A stretch of 64,000 nt of DNA from Muraenolepis orangiensis (taxonomy: Eukaryota > Chordata > Actinopteri > Gadiformes > Muraenolepididae): positions 8,930,306-8,994,305 of the forward strand of contig CM051005.1 in assembly GCA_027704905.1 (NCBI GenBank), written 5' to 3'. Positions 10,269 to 20,760 of this stretch are shown here, piece after piece; position 1 is the first letter of the stretch; every line of letters starts with the position of its first letter. Below the pieces are notes generated by a model. It had not been told where the DNA came from. It worked only from the letters and a program-made list of their open reading frames with translations, and made no database searches. The translations under genes were made by a program, and so were the position numbers.

Positions 10269-11806
10269 TTAAAATCGGAGTCTGTATCTGAAACGTATGT
10301 CTCTTGTGGGTCGCATGATCCCAAAACCCCTTCGCTTGACATCAATGTCAGGTATCTCTTCATTAGGATTCTTAAGCTCAAAGTCAAAATATAATATCAT
10401 GAGGAACACAAACTGCTTCAGCTCATTCGTGGCAAAGAAACGGCCAGGGCACATACTGACACCAGCTCCCCAGGGCATTGTGTAGTACTTCAACTTCTTT
10501 CCCTCTTTGTAAAAATCGGTCTTCTTGCTGCCATCTGGGTTGAGAAAGCGGTCGTATTTGAAAGAAAGTGGATCAGGGTGGATTTTGGAATCGGTTTGAA
10601 CGGCGGCATAAGGGAACATCGAAACTCGGTCTCCTTGTCGAATCTGGTACGCATTACCATCTGCCATTTTGAGGTTAAGGTTTTGCATCACACCTCTGTT
10701 GAGAATGGGCGCAGAGGTCAGTCGCAGGGTCTCTTCCACAGCACTGTCTAGGACTGGCGTTTTCTGCAGCATGTCACGGGTCAGATCAATTAGGGGGCCA
10801 CCGGGCCTCACTTCCTGCCCAGATTCCTTCAAAACCCTTTCCACATCCCCCCTAACAGCGGCCATGGCCTCTGGATGCTTCATGAGGTACATGAGGAGCC
10901 AAAAGGCAGCAGGCCCTGTGTTTCCCTGAGACGCCCACAGTATTAGAAACATGAATCGGTCTTGCATGGATTCCTTCATTCCTTGTTCCTCTCTGAACCG
11001 CTGCAGTTCATGTATCCAGCTGCTGGCATTGTCCTTACTCTTGAACACCTGTACTGACAGGGTTTTCCAGAACAGCCTCAGCAGCTTCTTAACCTCAACT
11101 GTCTCTCTGGGTGCCAGGGCGCCATAGGCCAAGCTGGGGAAGTATTGATCATATTTCTGAAACGCTGTAAACAGTTCATCAGATTGTATTCTGTCCATCT
11201 CACTGGATTTCTCAGGGCTCCCAGACTCCCTTGATGACACATTTCCAAACAGTGATAGGTACCCTGCCCTGAAGACAATATTGAAACTATAGATGAAAAG
11301 TCCATCCTCAATCCAGTCTTTTTGGTCTCCACTTTTCCCACACTGTGGAGCATGAGATTCTGCAAATTGGTCATCATACTTTCTGTCAATAGTACTAGTC
11401 CATCACCCATCAGATACTTGACACTTGCATAATGAAGATGTGTGGTTCCCTCTTTCATTGACCATTGGTAACCAAATACTCTGAACGCCAGATGCTTCGT
11501 AAAATCATAGAAGTCCAGTTTTGTGCGGGCCTCCTTGACAACCGCACCAAAAGATGCAGGATCCATAAGATATGTGAAGTATTTACCGCCGAGTTGTACT
11601 GTGAATATGTCCCCATGTTTTTGCTTCATCCTCTCAAAGAACTTTACTGTGTCCCTGCAAAACTCGAACACGTGGCCAAACCAGGGAATGGGACCCTTAT
11701 CCAAAGGGGGTTCTCCTGGCCGTTGCTTTCTGAATGTTCCTAAAAGGTAAAGGCATCCAAATAGAGAGGCTAGAACAGCCAGAAGAATTGGCACCAGTAA
11801 ATCCAT
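10269..11806 (-). pseudogene. CYP8B-A, full-length copy with a one-base deletion
   Basis: The 1538-bp single-exon copy aligns end to end with the 1539-bp intact paralogs. One G is missing near 11336 (CTTTTCCCAC instead of CTTTTGCCCAC), shifting the frame after about codon 158. Both halves are otherwise open: the N-terminal membrane anchor and GPIPWFGH; then the I-helix SQGNTG, EETLR, and heme loop PWGAGVSMCPG. A missense-rich but otherwise healthy reading frame suggests recent inactivation, a segregating allele, or a sequence error in a near-identical repeat. Residue differences from the other copies include T103, N370 and R493. Confidence 0.88.
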
Positions 11807-12315
11807 TGCTCTCTATCCCTGCTGCAGTGCAAAGCACAAATGACCCAGAGCTACGATTCCTCTGTGGTAGACTGTGGTAGGTGGTCATTATGCCCCTCCT
11901 CTTGCTTTGGGCCTGGGGAGGTGTTCTCCAGGCAACAGTCTCTTTTGTGTGTTAATCAGGTTAATAATTACTAATCAAATACTTTGTATTTGGTTAAGCT
12001 GTAAACAGGCTGTATTCTCTTTTTTAGTGCATTGTTTTTACTCGAAATAAACAAACATCAATAATTGTTACTTCTACACAATAGCCTATAGCAATGTTTT
12101 TCATCACATCACAGCCAACCTTAAAACTGGACATACGTGGAAATTAAGTCAATGTTTGTAAACACGAAACATCGCTTTATTTTCTCTGTATAATATTACT
12201 GTTTATTATGCAATAGACTCAATAATACTTGAGTGATGGACTTGACCAATGAGATCAATTGAAGTGAACACCTGTCTGTTTATATCTTGTGGGCGTGTCA
12301 ATAAAAAAGACCACA
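11807..12315 (-). other. CYP8B-A upstream region
   Basis: Non-coding sequence shared with the other copies: the proximal 5' flank (GGGTCATTTGTGC near the start codon, a CATAATG TATA-like site) and an AT-rich stretch. Next comes a segment ending in GGGCGTGTCAATAAAAAAGACCA. The L2 tail, solo LTR and spacer present in other blocks are deleted here, and the next block starts at once (CAAAGAGATCTACATC). Confidence 0.7.
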
Positions 12316-12709
12316 AAGAGATCTACATCACTTTGTAAATTTCTTCATTAATACTGATGACACACGAATGAGAGAGGTATAGCACGTAGGCTAAATAAAG
12401 ATCAACAGTTTCCAGAGGGCATTTACTTTGGAACAGTAAGCCCTCAGTAAGTTCAGTAAGTACAGTAAGTTCCTCCACAAGTGTAATACAAAGAGCAAAT
12501 ATATGTTCATCGCAAGGTACACAGCAACATTGTCCTTGGACATATCCAGGTCCTCTTCTTAAAGTGTCATGGCACAGTCCTCAGTGTCCCATAAGTTGGG
12601 GGTGGAGTACATCACATTTGGGATTCTGCCTCGCCAATAAAAAAAACAATTTTGGGACTTTAGGGGTTAATAGATCACTGTTTTTACACGAGAAACAGAA
12701 ACTGAAAAA

Positions 12710-12865
12710 GTAATCATGGTAATGTGGGTCGATGATTTGATAACAGCTGCAAGTGATGAAAATGCGCCGAAAGCAATAAAGGAAATGCTTACAGCAAGGT
12801 TTAAGATGAAAGATCTAGGCAAACTAAAACACTTTCTTGGTATCGGTTTTGACCGGTTAGTTTGA
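12710..12865 (+). pseudogene. Ty1/copia RT relic, duplicon copy 4
   Basis: Complete 52-codon relic with MWVDDLITAAS and KDLGKLKHFLGI, ending in TGA. Confidence 0.75.
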
Positions 12866-13104
12866 GAATGGAATCCAGTTGAACAACACTGACGTTTATT
12901 GTGTCTCATTTCCTCTACACTGGGTTTTAATGTAAGAACTGCTGTACAAACCTCTTCTGCATACAGCTGGACTGGGAATCTGGCATACCTGGCACTTTCC
13001 AGTGGGCTGACGCCACCTTGGCCCGATTAATATACAGCATATTTTGTAATAAGATAAAGGTGGATTTGAAATAATTAACTCAACATACTTTGAATGTTTT
13101 GAAA

Positions 13105-13218
13105 GTGCAGCAAAGCGCACCCAATACCGCTCCTGCTGCAATCTACTCTCCGGTCCATCTCACGCTCCATCCTCCCCTCACTGGAGAACAAGACCCCGAG
13201 ATACTTGAACTCCTTCAC
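13105..13218 (-). pseudogene. Rex3/RTE-like RT relic, duplicon copy 4
   Basis: Same minus-strand FKYLGVLFSSEGRMERE fragment as in the other blocks. Confidence 0.6.
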
Positions 13219-13309
13219 TTTGGGTTAAGGACTCACTCTCCACTTGGAGTAGACAATCCACCGGTGTCCTGCTGAGAACTGTAGAGGAAAATGCTTATGT
13301 TGTCCTTTG

Positions 13310-13992
13310 TGTCACGACGGTGTGTGGTGAGGTTGGACCCAGAACGCAGGCGGAGACCAGGAAAGGAAGAACAGGGGTTTATTAATGGCACCAAAACACA
13401 ATAGAAGGTTATCCCCCAGGACCGACGAGGGAGCTGGGACCGGGAGATCGAGGTGCGTCAAGCCGACAGGTAGGAGACGAGCGGATCGTTGGGGACAGGT
13501 GATGGTCAGGTTACCGGGAGGTCGAGGTGCGTCGTGCCGACAGGTAGTAGGCGAACGGCTCGTTGGGGACAGGCGATGGTCAGGTTACCGGGAGGTCGAG
13601 GTGCGTCGTGCCGACAGGTAGGAGACGAGCGGATCGTTGGGGACAGGCGATGGTCAGGTTACCGGGAGGTCGAGGTGCGTCGTACCGACAGGTAGATGAC
13701 GGGCGGTACTCCGGGACCGACGAGGGGCTGGAACAGCAGACGGGCGGGCTATCTCTCCGATAGTCCGTAGCAGGGTGATCAGGACCAGGGATGAATGTCA
13801 CCTGGGGACTGGTAGCGTACCGGTTACACCTAGTACGAACGAGCGACGTCTCTCACTGACGCCGCTGTATAAATAGCCCCCCAGGTGACATCAATGGCAA
13901 TTAGCCACGGTAATGGTTGGCAGGTGCGTGTGTGTGCGCCTCTAGCGCACGCGGCCTGGCAACGCCCCCTGTCAACCACCGTAACCGTGACA
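13310..13992 (+). mobile_element. Solo LTR with internal 74-bp minisatellite
   Basis: The ends are TGTCACGACGG and CCGTAACCGTGACA, a classic TG...CA pair with inverted TGTCACG/CGTGACA. A perfect 5-bp duplication CTTTG flanks it (13305-13309 and 13993-13997), and the sequence without the insert is CCTTTGTATC in other blocks. Inside, a 74-bp unit repeats about three and a half times (13448-13700). No internal coding region is present, so this is a solo LTR or a short non-autonomous LTR element. Confidence 0.85.
13448..13700 (+). repeat. Minisatellite, 74-bp period
   Basis: Tandem units start at about 13448, 13522, 13596 and 13670. Each holds GTCGAGGTGCGTC, GCCGACAGGTAG and GGACAGGTGATGGTCAGG. 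Units differ by a few bases. Repeated open frames across it are an artefact of the period. Confidence 0.85.
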
Positions 13993-14477
13993 CTTTGTAT
14001 CTTTCTATCTATATCTTTGATATCTTAAATATATTCCTATTTACGTTGCTTGATTGTTAATTCTTGTCATTTTAACTCAAACTTTCATTTTCAACTGAAA
14101 TTGGCTGAGTAAGGAAACACCCTCAGCATGCAAGTAATATAAAAAAATATAAGTGAGCTTAATGCATCAAATAATATGATTAAGATGAAAGGTAATTCAA
14201 ATTCTAACCATTATTGTTTGAAACCGATTTTTTCGGGCAAGCACAGCATGAAAAGACCCGGGTGTCAAACCCTGTATTATACATAATTTAACCTTTGAAC
14301 TGGTCTCTCAGCTGCGGTAATGAAAGGACCAAGCAGGTTTTAAATAAGCTCTGATCACCAACCACCACCACCTTATGGTTCATGATGGCCATCTTAACAA
14401 ATATGTTGCTCTGACCGGTTTGTAGGAGTTTGCAAGACTTTGTTGCTTGTTTATTTATTCCTCTTGTGTGTGTGTGT

Positions 14478-14508
<31 letters not shown>

Positions 14509-14596
14509 GGAGTCTGTCTGTCTGTGTTTCCTTGTTCAAAATAACAAAACAACCCAGATTATAAGGTCTACTTTATTTGACTTGATTTAACATTTG

Positions 14597-14707
14597 TGTT
14601 GACAGTCACATGTGTAGCAAGAAACCAGTCATGACGACGAGGTCTTATTTAGCCTTAACTGGCGTGGTTTATTTTCATATGTGCATTGCACCACTTGACC
14701 CGCTCTC

Positions 14708-14791
<84 letters not shown>

Positions 14792-14918
14792 CAATCCCTT
14801 ATATAGGACACCTGACGTCAGCTACAATAGCTGCGCCTCCTTACGTCTATAGCGCCCTCTTACTGTGGAACAGTTATAGTGCAGTTACATACAGACATAC
14901 TAACACTTACACTTAACA
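14597..14918 (-). repeat. Copia-B 3' LTR
   Basis: TGTTGACAG...CTTAACA with a GA tract at about 14710-14788, TATATAGG and TGACGTCA. The PPT-like purine run follows at 14919. Confidence 0.88.
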
Positions 14919-15019
14919 CTCCCACTTATGAATGACGTGTATACTGTACAACTTTTCCAAGAAAAAATAACAATTCAAAACATCAAAAGAACATGGCGGT
15001 CAATATTACATAACAGGCA

Positions 15020-15237
15020 ATATTTTACACACCGAACATGACCCCTGCACATTTTTTCAATTTTAGTTTGGAGACAGGCTTGGTCATAGCGTCTGCAACC
15101 ATGTCATCTGTAGGACAGTAAACCAGTGTCATCTTTTCTTCTTCTCTGATGAAGTGATATTTTATATCCACATGTTTACACCTCTGTCGGCACACAGGGT
15201 TTCTGGCAAGTGCAATGGTTCCCTGGTTGTCTTCTGC
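15020..15237 (-). pseudogene. Copia-B RNase H C-terminal relic
   Basis: Same relic as in copia-A (EDNQGTIALARNP, CKHVDIKYHFI, MVADAMTKPVSK). A small deletion in this copy removes the RSVI codons. The RT palm is again missing upstream. Confidence 0.75.
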
Positions 15238-15905
15238 ATAACTACCTGTACACTGGTCAGATTAGCTGTAGGGGAGAATGTCTCACCGTAGTCTATTCCT
15301 TCCCTCTGACTGTAGCCTTTAGCTACCTGTCGTGCCCTTCAATACCCTCCTTGATTGAGTACACCCACTTGCCTCCCACTGCCTGTCTACCCTCGGGTAA
15401 CTTTGTTAGAGTAAAAGTATGATTGTCCTCCAGGGACCTCATCTCCTCATCCATCGCTCTCTCCCATTTTCCTGACTCGGTTCCATGGCCTCTTTAAAGG
15501 TCTGAGGTACACCACTCACTACCCTGTAGCAGTAATCTATACTGGTAAGTGTACTGTCATCCTCGTCACTTTCTCTCTGGGCATAGCCTTTCAGATACTT
15601 TGGGGGTTTATGTTCCCGGGGGGATATCTCCCACTGCATGAGGCACGTGGCGTCACCCTAGGGTGCTTCTCGCCATCATCCTCCGGTGGCTGTTGACCGT
15701 CTGTCTCCATGTCTGTGCTCAGTACACTAGGCTGTGGCGTCTCTCTTTTCTCACACCCTACTCTGGAGTCCAGCTCTGGCTCCTGTGTCTGTGTCTCGTT
15801 CTCACATGTTGTCTTTGTGACAAACTTTACTAATCTGTGCTTTTGCACTTTCCCCTTACCGGGATAATAGACAACGAAAGACGAAAGCGGGGCTGCCCTT
15901 GTCAT
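15238..15905 (-). pseudogene. Copia-B integrase/RT linker and RT start, frameshifted
   Basis: Pieces of the acidic linker (TQTQEPELDSRVGCEKRE), YAQRESDEDDSTLTSIDYCYR and the RT beginning are present. Indels near 15480, 15620 and 15885, and loss of the KARFVAKG stretch, break the frame. It has decayed further than copia-A in this part. Confidence 0.75.
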
Positions 15906-15908
15906 GCC

Positions 15909-17957
15909 CTACAAAAAGTCCTTTCTCACACCTGCACACCTTTTTCCTGTCAGTGCTGTATATGGGGTGGTGCCTGTGTGCTTGTTAAAACACAGATTTC
16001 TGGTGTAAGCTGCTTCTTGGACCGCATAATGCCATAGACTCTTAGGTAAGTTACCGTCTATTAGCTTACACCTAGCCATTTCGAAGAGAGTGCGCCCTTC
16101 CCTCTCAGCTATCCCGTTTTGGTGCGGGGAGTAAGGACAGGACGTCTCGTGTCTGATCTTGTTCCTTCTCAGCAGTGACTGAAACTCTCTATTTGTGAAC
16201 TCTGTTCCGTTGTCGGACCTCAGGCACTTTACGCTGCCATACGGAGCTACATCTGCAAGGAATTTCTCTGTGGCCTGAAGTGCGTCACTCTTTGCTTTGA
16301 GAAAGTAGACAAACACTGCCCCTGTACACACATCTGTGAAAGACTGCATATATTTAAAGCCGCCTATGGACTCATTATTCACTGGGCCGGCTAGATCTGT
16401 GTTAACTAGCTCAAGTGGTGTCTTTACTTTTTCTGTGGGACCTCTGTTCCTTGTTTGAGTGAACTTTCCCTTTATACACACATCACATTCTTTGTTAGGT
16501 CTATGCTTTTCACCGTTAATGTGCATGCCTACTGTTACCGCCTGCAGCTTCAGTATGTCCTCGTAATTACAATGACCCATGATCTCATGCCATGTCTGTA
16601 TATCATGACTGACATTACACACATCATTTTCATTACATTCTGTTTGTAGATAATACATTCTCTTGTACACCTCAATGTTAAATCTCGTACCGTCAGGCTC
16701 CACAAGAACATCGTTACCTTCATTGAAGAACACCTTGGCACCATTTGCAGTAGCAGATTTTACAGAGAATAGTTCTTGGGGGAACGAGGGTATGTAGAGG
16801 GCGTTCTTCAACGTCACTGTACACCGGCGCCCCTCACTGTCTATGAGGCATACCTGTGCGTCTCCTCTCCCGTGCGCCAACCCGAAAGTGCGCTTCCCGT
16901 CTGCCAGCTCCATGCTGTGTCTATCCGGCTCGAAGGTGCTGTCAAAGTTCTTGAAACGGTTCCTGTCGTTGATAATGTGGGACGACGCACCTGTGTCCAC
17001 GATCAGTCCCTTCCTTTGGGCCTGCTGCTGCTGCGCTGACCGGCTGGCGTATGCTGTCTGCGCCCCGAAGGTGAAGTCCTCTTTTCCCGCTCCTCTCCGG
17101 GCGTCGTCTCGACTCGCCTCACGTCCACCGCTGCCGCCATCTTGTCCACAGCCGCCATCTTGCACGTGCGCGTACCGAGCGCTCTGTTCGCGCTTCTTTC
17201 TACACACTCCGTCTGCGTGTCCCGAAGTTTTGCAGAAACTACACCAAACTGTTTTTGTGCAATTATCCTTTCGGTGACCCTTTTCTCCACAACGCCAACA
17301 CGCCATCTCCGTCGGGGGTCCGGTCTTTTTCTTTGGCGCTGCCCGGGCCTTCATTACCCTTTCTCCCGCCTCCTCGGCGACCGGGTCTGAGTCTTCTGAG
17401 GCCTCGAAGTTCCGCAACTTGGCCTTGAACTCCCCCAGCGACATGTCCGCTGAACCGTGCGTCACCAACAGTGTGAACGGTTTATACATCTCCGGTAGTC
17501 CCCTCATAACCATCGCCATCATCAGTCCATCACTCGGTGCTTCTCCTGCACTTTTGAGCGCCGTGATGATCTGCTCCGCCCTGATGACGTATTCAGTCAC
17601 GGTCTCTGTGCTAGCTTTCTTCAGCGCGGTCAATGTTATATACAGGGATACAATCCGGGGCCTACCTCTGCCGATGTAGTGTTCTCTTAACACTTTTAGA
17701 CTCTCTCGGCCTTTGTCCTTTGTGTCCCGGAATATCAGCCCCAAGCTTGTGTTGTCTAGGAGTGGTGCTAGCTCACAGTATGCGTCGGCGTTCAGCTTAG
17801 TATCCAGGGCCTCCGTTATTTCTCCCGTGAGGCCCGTCAAAATTGTCTTTTTCAGCCCCAATCCGTGGATACAGCACAACATCCGCTCTTCCCAGAGCTC
17901 GTATTCTTCTGCCCTTCCGTCAAACGTGGGCCACTTGCTTCTGCCTCTGGTCGCCAT
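15909..17957 (-). CDS. Copia-B Gag-protease-integrase open frame
   Basis: About 682 codons from the ATG at 17957, chosen because it sits in a strong context (AAGATGGCGACC) at the Gag start. Upstream in-frame codons have no better ATG. Order: Gag with WPTFDGRAEEYELWEERM; two zinc knuckles (CWRCGEKGHRKDNC, CSFCKTSGHADGVC); protease DTGASSH; integrase zinc-binding region and D,D,E core (NTDLAGP, RSDNGTEF, NGIAERE). The frame stops at VRKDFL after a deletion, before RT. It might still produce Gag and integrase but not a polymerase. Confidence 0.82.
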   Translation of the reverse strand: MATRGRSKWPTFDGRAEEYELWEERMLCCIHGLGLKKTILTGLTGEITEALDTKLNADAYCELAPLLDNTSLGLIFRDTKDKGRESLKVLREHYIGRGRPRIVSLYITLTALKKASTETVTEYVIRAEQIITALKSAGEAPSDGLMMAMVMRGLPEMYKPFTLLVTHGSADMSLGEFKAKLRNFEASEDSDPVAEEAGERVMKARAAPKKKTGPPTEMACWRCGEKGHRKDNCTKTVWCSFCKTSGHADGVCRKKREQSARYAHVQDGGCGQDGGSGGREASRDDARRGAGKEDFTFGAQTAYASRSAQQQQAQRKGLIVDTGASSHIINDRNRFKNFDSTFEPDRHSMELADGKRTFGLAHGRGDAQVCLIDSEGRRCTVTLKNALYIPSFPQELFSVKSATANGAKVFFNEGNDVLVEPDGTRFNIEVYKRMYYLQTECNENDVCNVSHDIQTWHEIMGHCNYEDILKLQAVTVGMHINGEKHRPNKECDVCIKGKFTQTRNRGPTEKVKTPLELVNTDLAGPVNNESIGGFKYMQSFTDVCTGAVFVYFLKAKSDALQATEKFLADVAPYGSVKCLRSDNGTEFTNREFQSLLRRNKIRHETSCPYSPHQNGIAEREGRTLFEMARCKLIDGNLPKSLWHYAVQEAAYTRNLCFNKHTGTTPYTALTGKRCAGVRKDFL

Positions 17958-18059
17958 CTTTTGGTTGTAGCTTAGCTTTAGCGTCACGCGGTTCTCCCGC
18001 CGCTAAACTGGCCTACACTTTTCAGCTAACTACCTATCGTTATTTTGCTCCTCCGTGAT

Positions 18060-18073
18060 CTGGGCCCATAACC
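18060..18073 (-). other. Copia-B primer-binding site
   Basis: Same 14-base complement of the initiator tRNA-Met anticodon arm as in copia-A, directly adjoining the 5' LTR. Confidence 0.8.
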
Positions 18074-18349
18074 TGTTGACAGAGTCACATGTGCAGCAAG
18101 AAACCAGTCATGACGACGAGGTCTTATTTAGCCTTAACTGGCGTGGTTTATTTTCATATGTGCATTGCACCACGTGACCCGCTCTCTGTGAGAGCTAGAG
18201 AGAGAGAGAGAAGGGGAGGGAACAATCCCTTATATCTGATACCTGACGTCAGCTACAATAGCTGCGCCTCCTTACGTCTATAGCGCCCTCTTACTGCGGA
18301 ACAGTTATAGTGCAGTTACATACAGACATACTAACACTTACACTTAACA
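18074..18349 (-). repeat. Copia-B 5' LTR
   Basis: 276 bp, shorter than the other LTRs because the GA tract is contracted to about 24 bp. TATA is altered (TATATCTG) while TGACGTCA is kept at 18244-18251. Confidence 0.88.
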
Positions 18350-18468
18350 ATTTGAATAAGAAAACATGGTTCTGACACAAAGCATGCCTTTTATCCTTAG
18401 GATACTGTACACGTTTAGGATAAAAAGACCATTAATAAAGTCTCATGCATAACTAGCTCCACTCAAAA
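18350..18468. other. Short duplicon spacer downstream of copia-B
   Basis: The sequence AATAAGAAAACATGGTTCTGAC to CTAGCTCCACTCAAAA also occurs at 32858, 58495 and 60837. No coding signal is seen. Confidence 0.6.
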
Positions 18469-19066
18469 TGTCACGGGTTAGGTTTGGACCCAAATGCTGC
18501 ACACAGACACCATTGGCAGATAGTGGTATTTATTGCGATAAATATCCCACAGACAGGGATAGGCAGAGACGTAGTCGGGGACAGGCAGGTGATCAGAACC
18601 GGGGCTGGGTAGACGAACCAGGCAGGGACAGGCAGAAGCGTAGTCAGGGACGGGCGGTAGATCAGGAACCGGACAGGCAGAGGCGTAGTCAGGGACAGGC
18701 AGGTGATCAGGAACCAGGCAGGGACAGGCAGAGGCGTAGTCGGGGACAGGTCGGTGGATCGGGAACCAGGCGAGGCGGGCAGATCTGAGGCGGGCAGGTC
18801 CGAGGCGGGCAGGTCCGAGGCGGGGCAGGTCCGGGGCAGGCAGGTCCGGGGCAGGCAGGTCCGGGGCAGGCAGAGTCGGCAATGGGAATCAGTCCGGGTA
18901 AACGCTGGAGAGTCTGTGTCATCAGAAACAATCTGGCAAAGTATGAGTGTGCGGGGATAGACTTAAATAGGCCGGTTAATTATCATGCGCTGCAGGTGTG
19001 GGGGAAATGTAAATGCGGGTTGACGCTGCCCCTAGTGGAGGCAGCGTAAATAGCCATTGTGATACA
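18469..19066 (+). mobile_element. Minisatellite-bearing solo LTR, copy B
   Basis: Begins TGTCACGGGTTAGG and ends CATTGTGATACA. It lies between CTCAAAA and AAAGTTTGATG, which are contiguous (CTCAAAAGTTTGATG) at 60950, so it is an insertion. The interior carries GC-rich tandem repeats (GGGACAGGCAG and CAGGTCCGGGG units). The exact duplication is ambiguous because of the A run. A solo LTR or short LTR element is the best reading. Confidence 0.72.
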
Positions 19067-19083
19067 AAAGTTTGATGTGCGAT

Positions 19084-20622
19084 TTAAAATCGGAGTCTGT
19101 ATCTGAAACGTATGTCTCTTGTGGGTTGCATGGTCCCAAAACCCCATCGCTTGACATCAATGTCAGGTATCTCTTCATTAGGATTCTTAAGCTCAAAGTC
19201 AAAATATAATATCATGAGGAACACAAACTGCTTCAGCTCATTCGTGGCAAAGAAACGGCCAGGGCACATACTGACACCAGCTCCCCAGGGCATTGTGTAG
19301 TACTTCAACTTCTTTCCCTCTTTGTAAAAATCGGTCTTCTTGCTGCCATCTGGGTTGAGAAAGCGGTCGTATTTGAAAGAAAGTGGATCAGGGTGGATTT
19401 TGGAATCGGTTTGAACGGCAGCATAAGGGAACATCGAAACTCGGTCTCCTTGTCGAATCTGGTACGCATTACCATCTGCCATTTTGAGGTTAAGGTTTTC
19501 CATCACACCTCGGGTGAGAATGGGCGCAGCGGTCAGTCGCAGGGTCTCTTCCACAGCACTGTCTAGGACTGGTGTTTTCTGCAGCATGTCACGGGTCAGA
19601 TCAATTAGGGGGCCACCGGGCCTCACTTCCTGCCCAGATTCCTTCAAAACCCTTTCCACATCCCCCCTAACAGCGGCCATGGCCTCTGGATGCTTCATGA
19701 GGTACAGGAGGAGCCAAAAGGCAGCAGGCCCTGTGTTTCCCTGAGACGCCCACAGTATTAGAAACATGTATCGGTCTTGCATGGATTCCTTCATTCCTTG
19801 TTCCTCTCTGAACCGCTGCAGTTCATGTATCCAGCCGCTGGGATTGTCCTTACTCTTGAACACCTGTACTGACAGGGTTTTCCAGAACAGCCTCAGCAGC
19901 TTCTTAACCTCAACTGTCTCTCTGGGTGCCAGGGCGCCACAGGCCAAGCTGGGGAAGTATTGATCATATTTCAGAAATGCTGTAAACAGTTCATCAGATT
20001 GTATTCTGTCCATCTCACTGGATTTCTCAGGGCTCCCAGACTCCCTTGATGACACATTTCCAAACAGTGATAGGTACCCTGCCCTGAAGACAATATTGTA
20101 ACTATAGATGAAAAGTCCATCCTCAATCCAGTCTTTTTGGTCTCCACTTTTGCCCACACTGTGGAGCATGAGATTCTGCAAATTGGTCATCATACTTTCT
20201 GTCAATAGTACTAGTCCATCACCCATCAGATACTTGATACTTGCATAATGAAGATGTGTGGTTCCCTTTTCCATTGACCATTGGTAACCAAATACTCTGA
20301 ACACCAGATGCTTCGCAAAATCATAGAAGTCCAGTTTTGTGCGGGCCTCCTTGACAACCGCACCAAAAGATGCAGGATCCATAAGAAATGTGAAGTAATT
20401 ACCGCCGAGTTGTACTGTGAATATGTCCCCATGTTTTTGCTTCATCCTCTCTAAGAACTTTACTGTGTTCCTGCGAAACTCGAACACGTGGCCAAACCAG
20501 GGAATGGGACCCTTATCCAAAGGGGGTTCTCCTGGCCGTTGCTTTCTGAATGTTCCTAAAAGGTAAAGGCATCCAAATAGAGAGGCTAGAACAGCCAGAA
20601 GAATTGGCACCAGTAAATCCAT
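19084..20622 (-). CDS. cyp8b1: CYP8B-B, intact sterol 12-alpha-hydroxylase-like P450
   Basis: Intact 512-codon single-exon gene; CYP8B1 is known to be intronless, unlike CYP7A1 and CYP8A1. In that family the enzyme 12-alpha-hydroxylates 7-alpha-hydroxy-4-cholesten-3-one in the ER membrane of liver cells, with electrons from P450 reductase, steering bile acids towards cholic-type products. Visible parts: N-terminal anchor (about residues 3-24), proline hinge PGEPPLDKGPIPWFGH, I-helix ASQGNTG (292-298) with Asn where most P450s have an acid, EXXR as ETLR (359-362), PDP-F-DRF (PERF region, 411-421), and heme loop PWGAGVSMCPG with Cys453. The start ATG lies just upstream of the anchor. Substrate specificity is inferred from family only. 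Confidence 0.92.
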   Translation of the reverse strand: MDLLVPILLAVLASLFGCLYLLGTFRKQRPGEPPLDKGPIPWFGHVFEFRRNTVKFLERMKQKHGDIFTVQLGGNYFTFLMDPASFGAVVKEARTKLDFYDFAKHLVFRVFGYQWSMEKGTTHLHYASIKYLMGDGLVLLTESMMTNLQNLMLHSVGKSGDQKDWIEDGLFIYSYNIVFRAGYLSLFGNVSSRESGSPEKSSEMDRIQSDELFTAFLKYDQYFPSLACGALAPRETVEVKKLLRLFWKTLSVQVFKSKDNPSGWIHELQRFREEQGMKESMQDRYMFLILWASQGNTGPAAFWLLLYLMKHPEAMAAVRGDVERVLKESGQEVRPGGPLIDLTRDMLQKTPVLDSAVEETLRLTAAPILTRGVMENLNLKMADGNAYQIRQGDRVSMFPYAAVQTDSKIHPDPLSFKYDRFLNPDGSKKTDFYKEGKKLKYYTMPWGAGVSMCPGRFFATNELKQFVFLMILYFDFELKNPNEEIPDIDVKRWGFGTMQPTRDIRFRYRLRF

Positions 20623-20760
20623 TGCTCTCTATCCCTGCTGCAGTGCAAAGCACAAATGACCCAGAGCTACGATTCCTCTGTGGTAGACTGTGGTAGGTGG
20701 TCATTATGCCCCTCCTCTTGCTTTGGGCCTGGGGAGGTGTTCTCCAGGCAACAGTCTCTT
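20623..20760 (-). promoter_or_regulatory. CYP8B-B proximal promoter region
   Basis: The first 140 bp upstream are nearly identical among the CYP8B copies. On the minus strand they hold CCCAAAGCAAGAGGAGG, a TATA-like GGGGCATAATG, TGACCACC, and GGGTCATTTGTGC close to the start codon. GGGTCA and CAAAG are nuclear-receptor/HNF4-type cores, which would suit a liver bile-acid gene. This is inference from motifs only. Confidence 0.35.

Larger units (their letters stand above)
12316..14596 (+). repeat. Duplicon block copy 4, with LTR insertion
   Basis: Contains the RT relic, Rex3 relic, a TGTCACG-type solo LTR at 13310-13992, AT-rich spacer and a (TG)n(G)n tract at about 14464-14511, ending at ATTTG beside copia-B. 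Confidence 0.8.
14597..18349 (-). mobile_element. Ty1/copia LTR retrotransposon, copy B (best preserved)
   Basis: LTRs lie at 14597-14918 and 18074-18349, and a perfect 5-bp target duplication ATTTG flanks the element (14592-14596, 18350-18354). The uninterrupted site is seen near 32858 (AACATTTGAATAAG). Gag, protease and integrase are in one frame, but the same RT-RNase H deletion as in copies A and C is present, so it is non-autonomous. Being at the same ancestral position as copies A and C, it most likely spread by segmental duplication rather than three insertions. Confidence 0.92.

Noticed and set aside
13448..13700. Possible CRISPR-like repeat array
   Set aside because: Units are contiguous with no unique spacers, and the context is a fish nuclear LTR; it is a minisatellite.
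13385..13801. Three similar frames offset by 74 bp
   Set aside because: Shadow of the 74-bp minisatellite in the TGTCACG solo LTR.
18468..18960. Arg/Gly- and Pro-rich frames at 9595-10116, 18468-18960, 32981-33412 and 58613-59002
   Set aside because: They follow the period of GC-rich minisatellites inside solo LTRs and change with repeat number; no gene supported.
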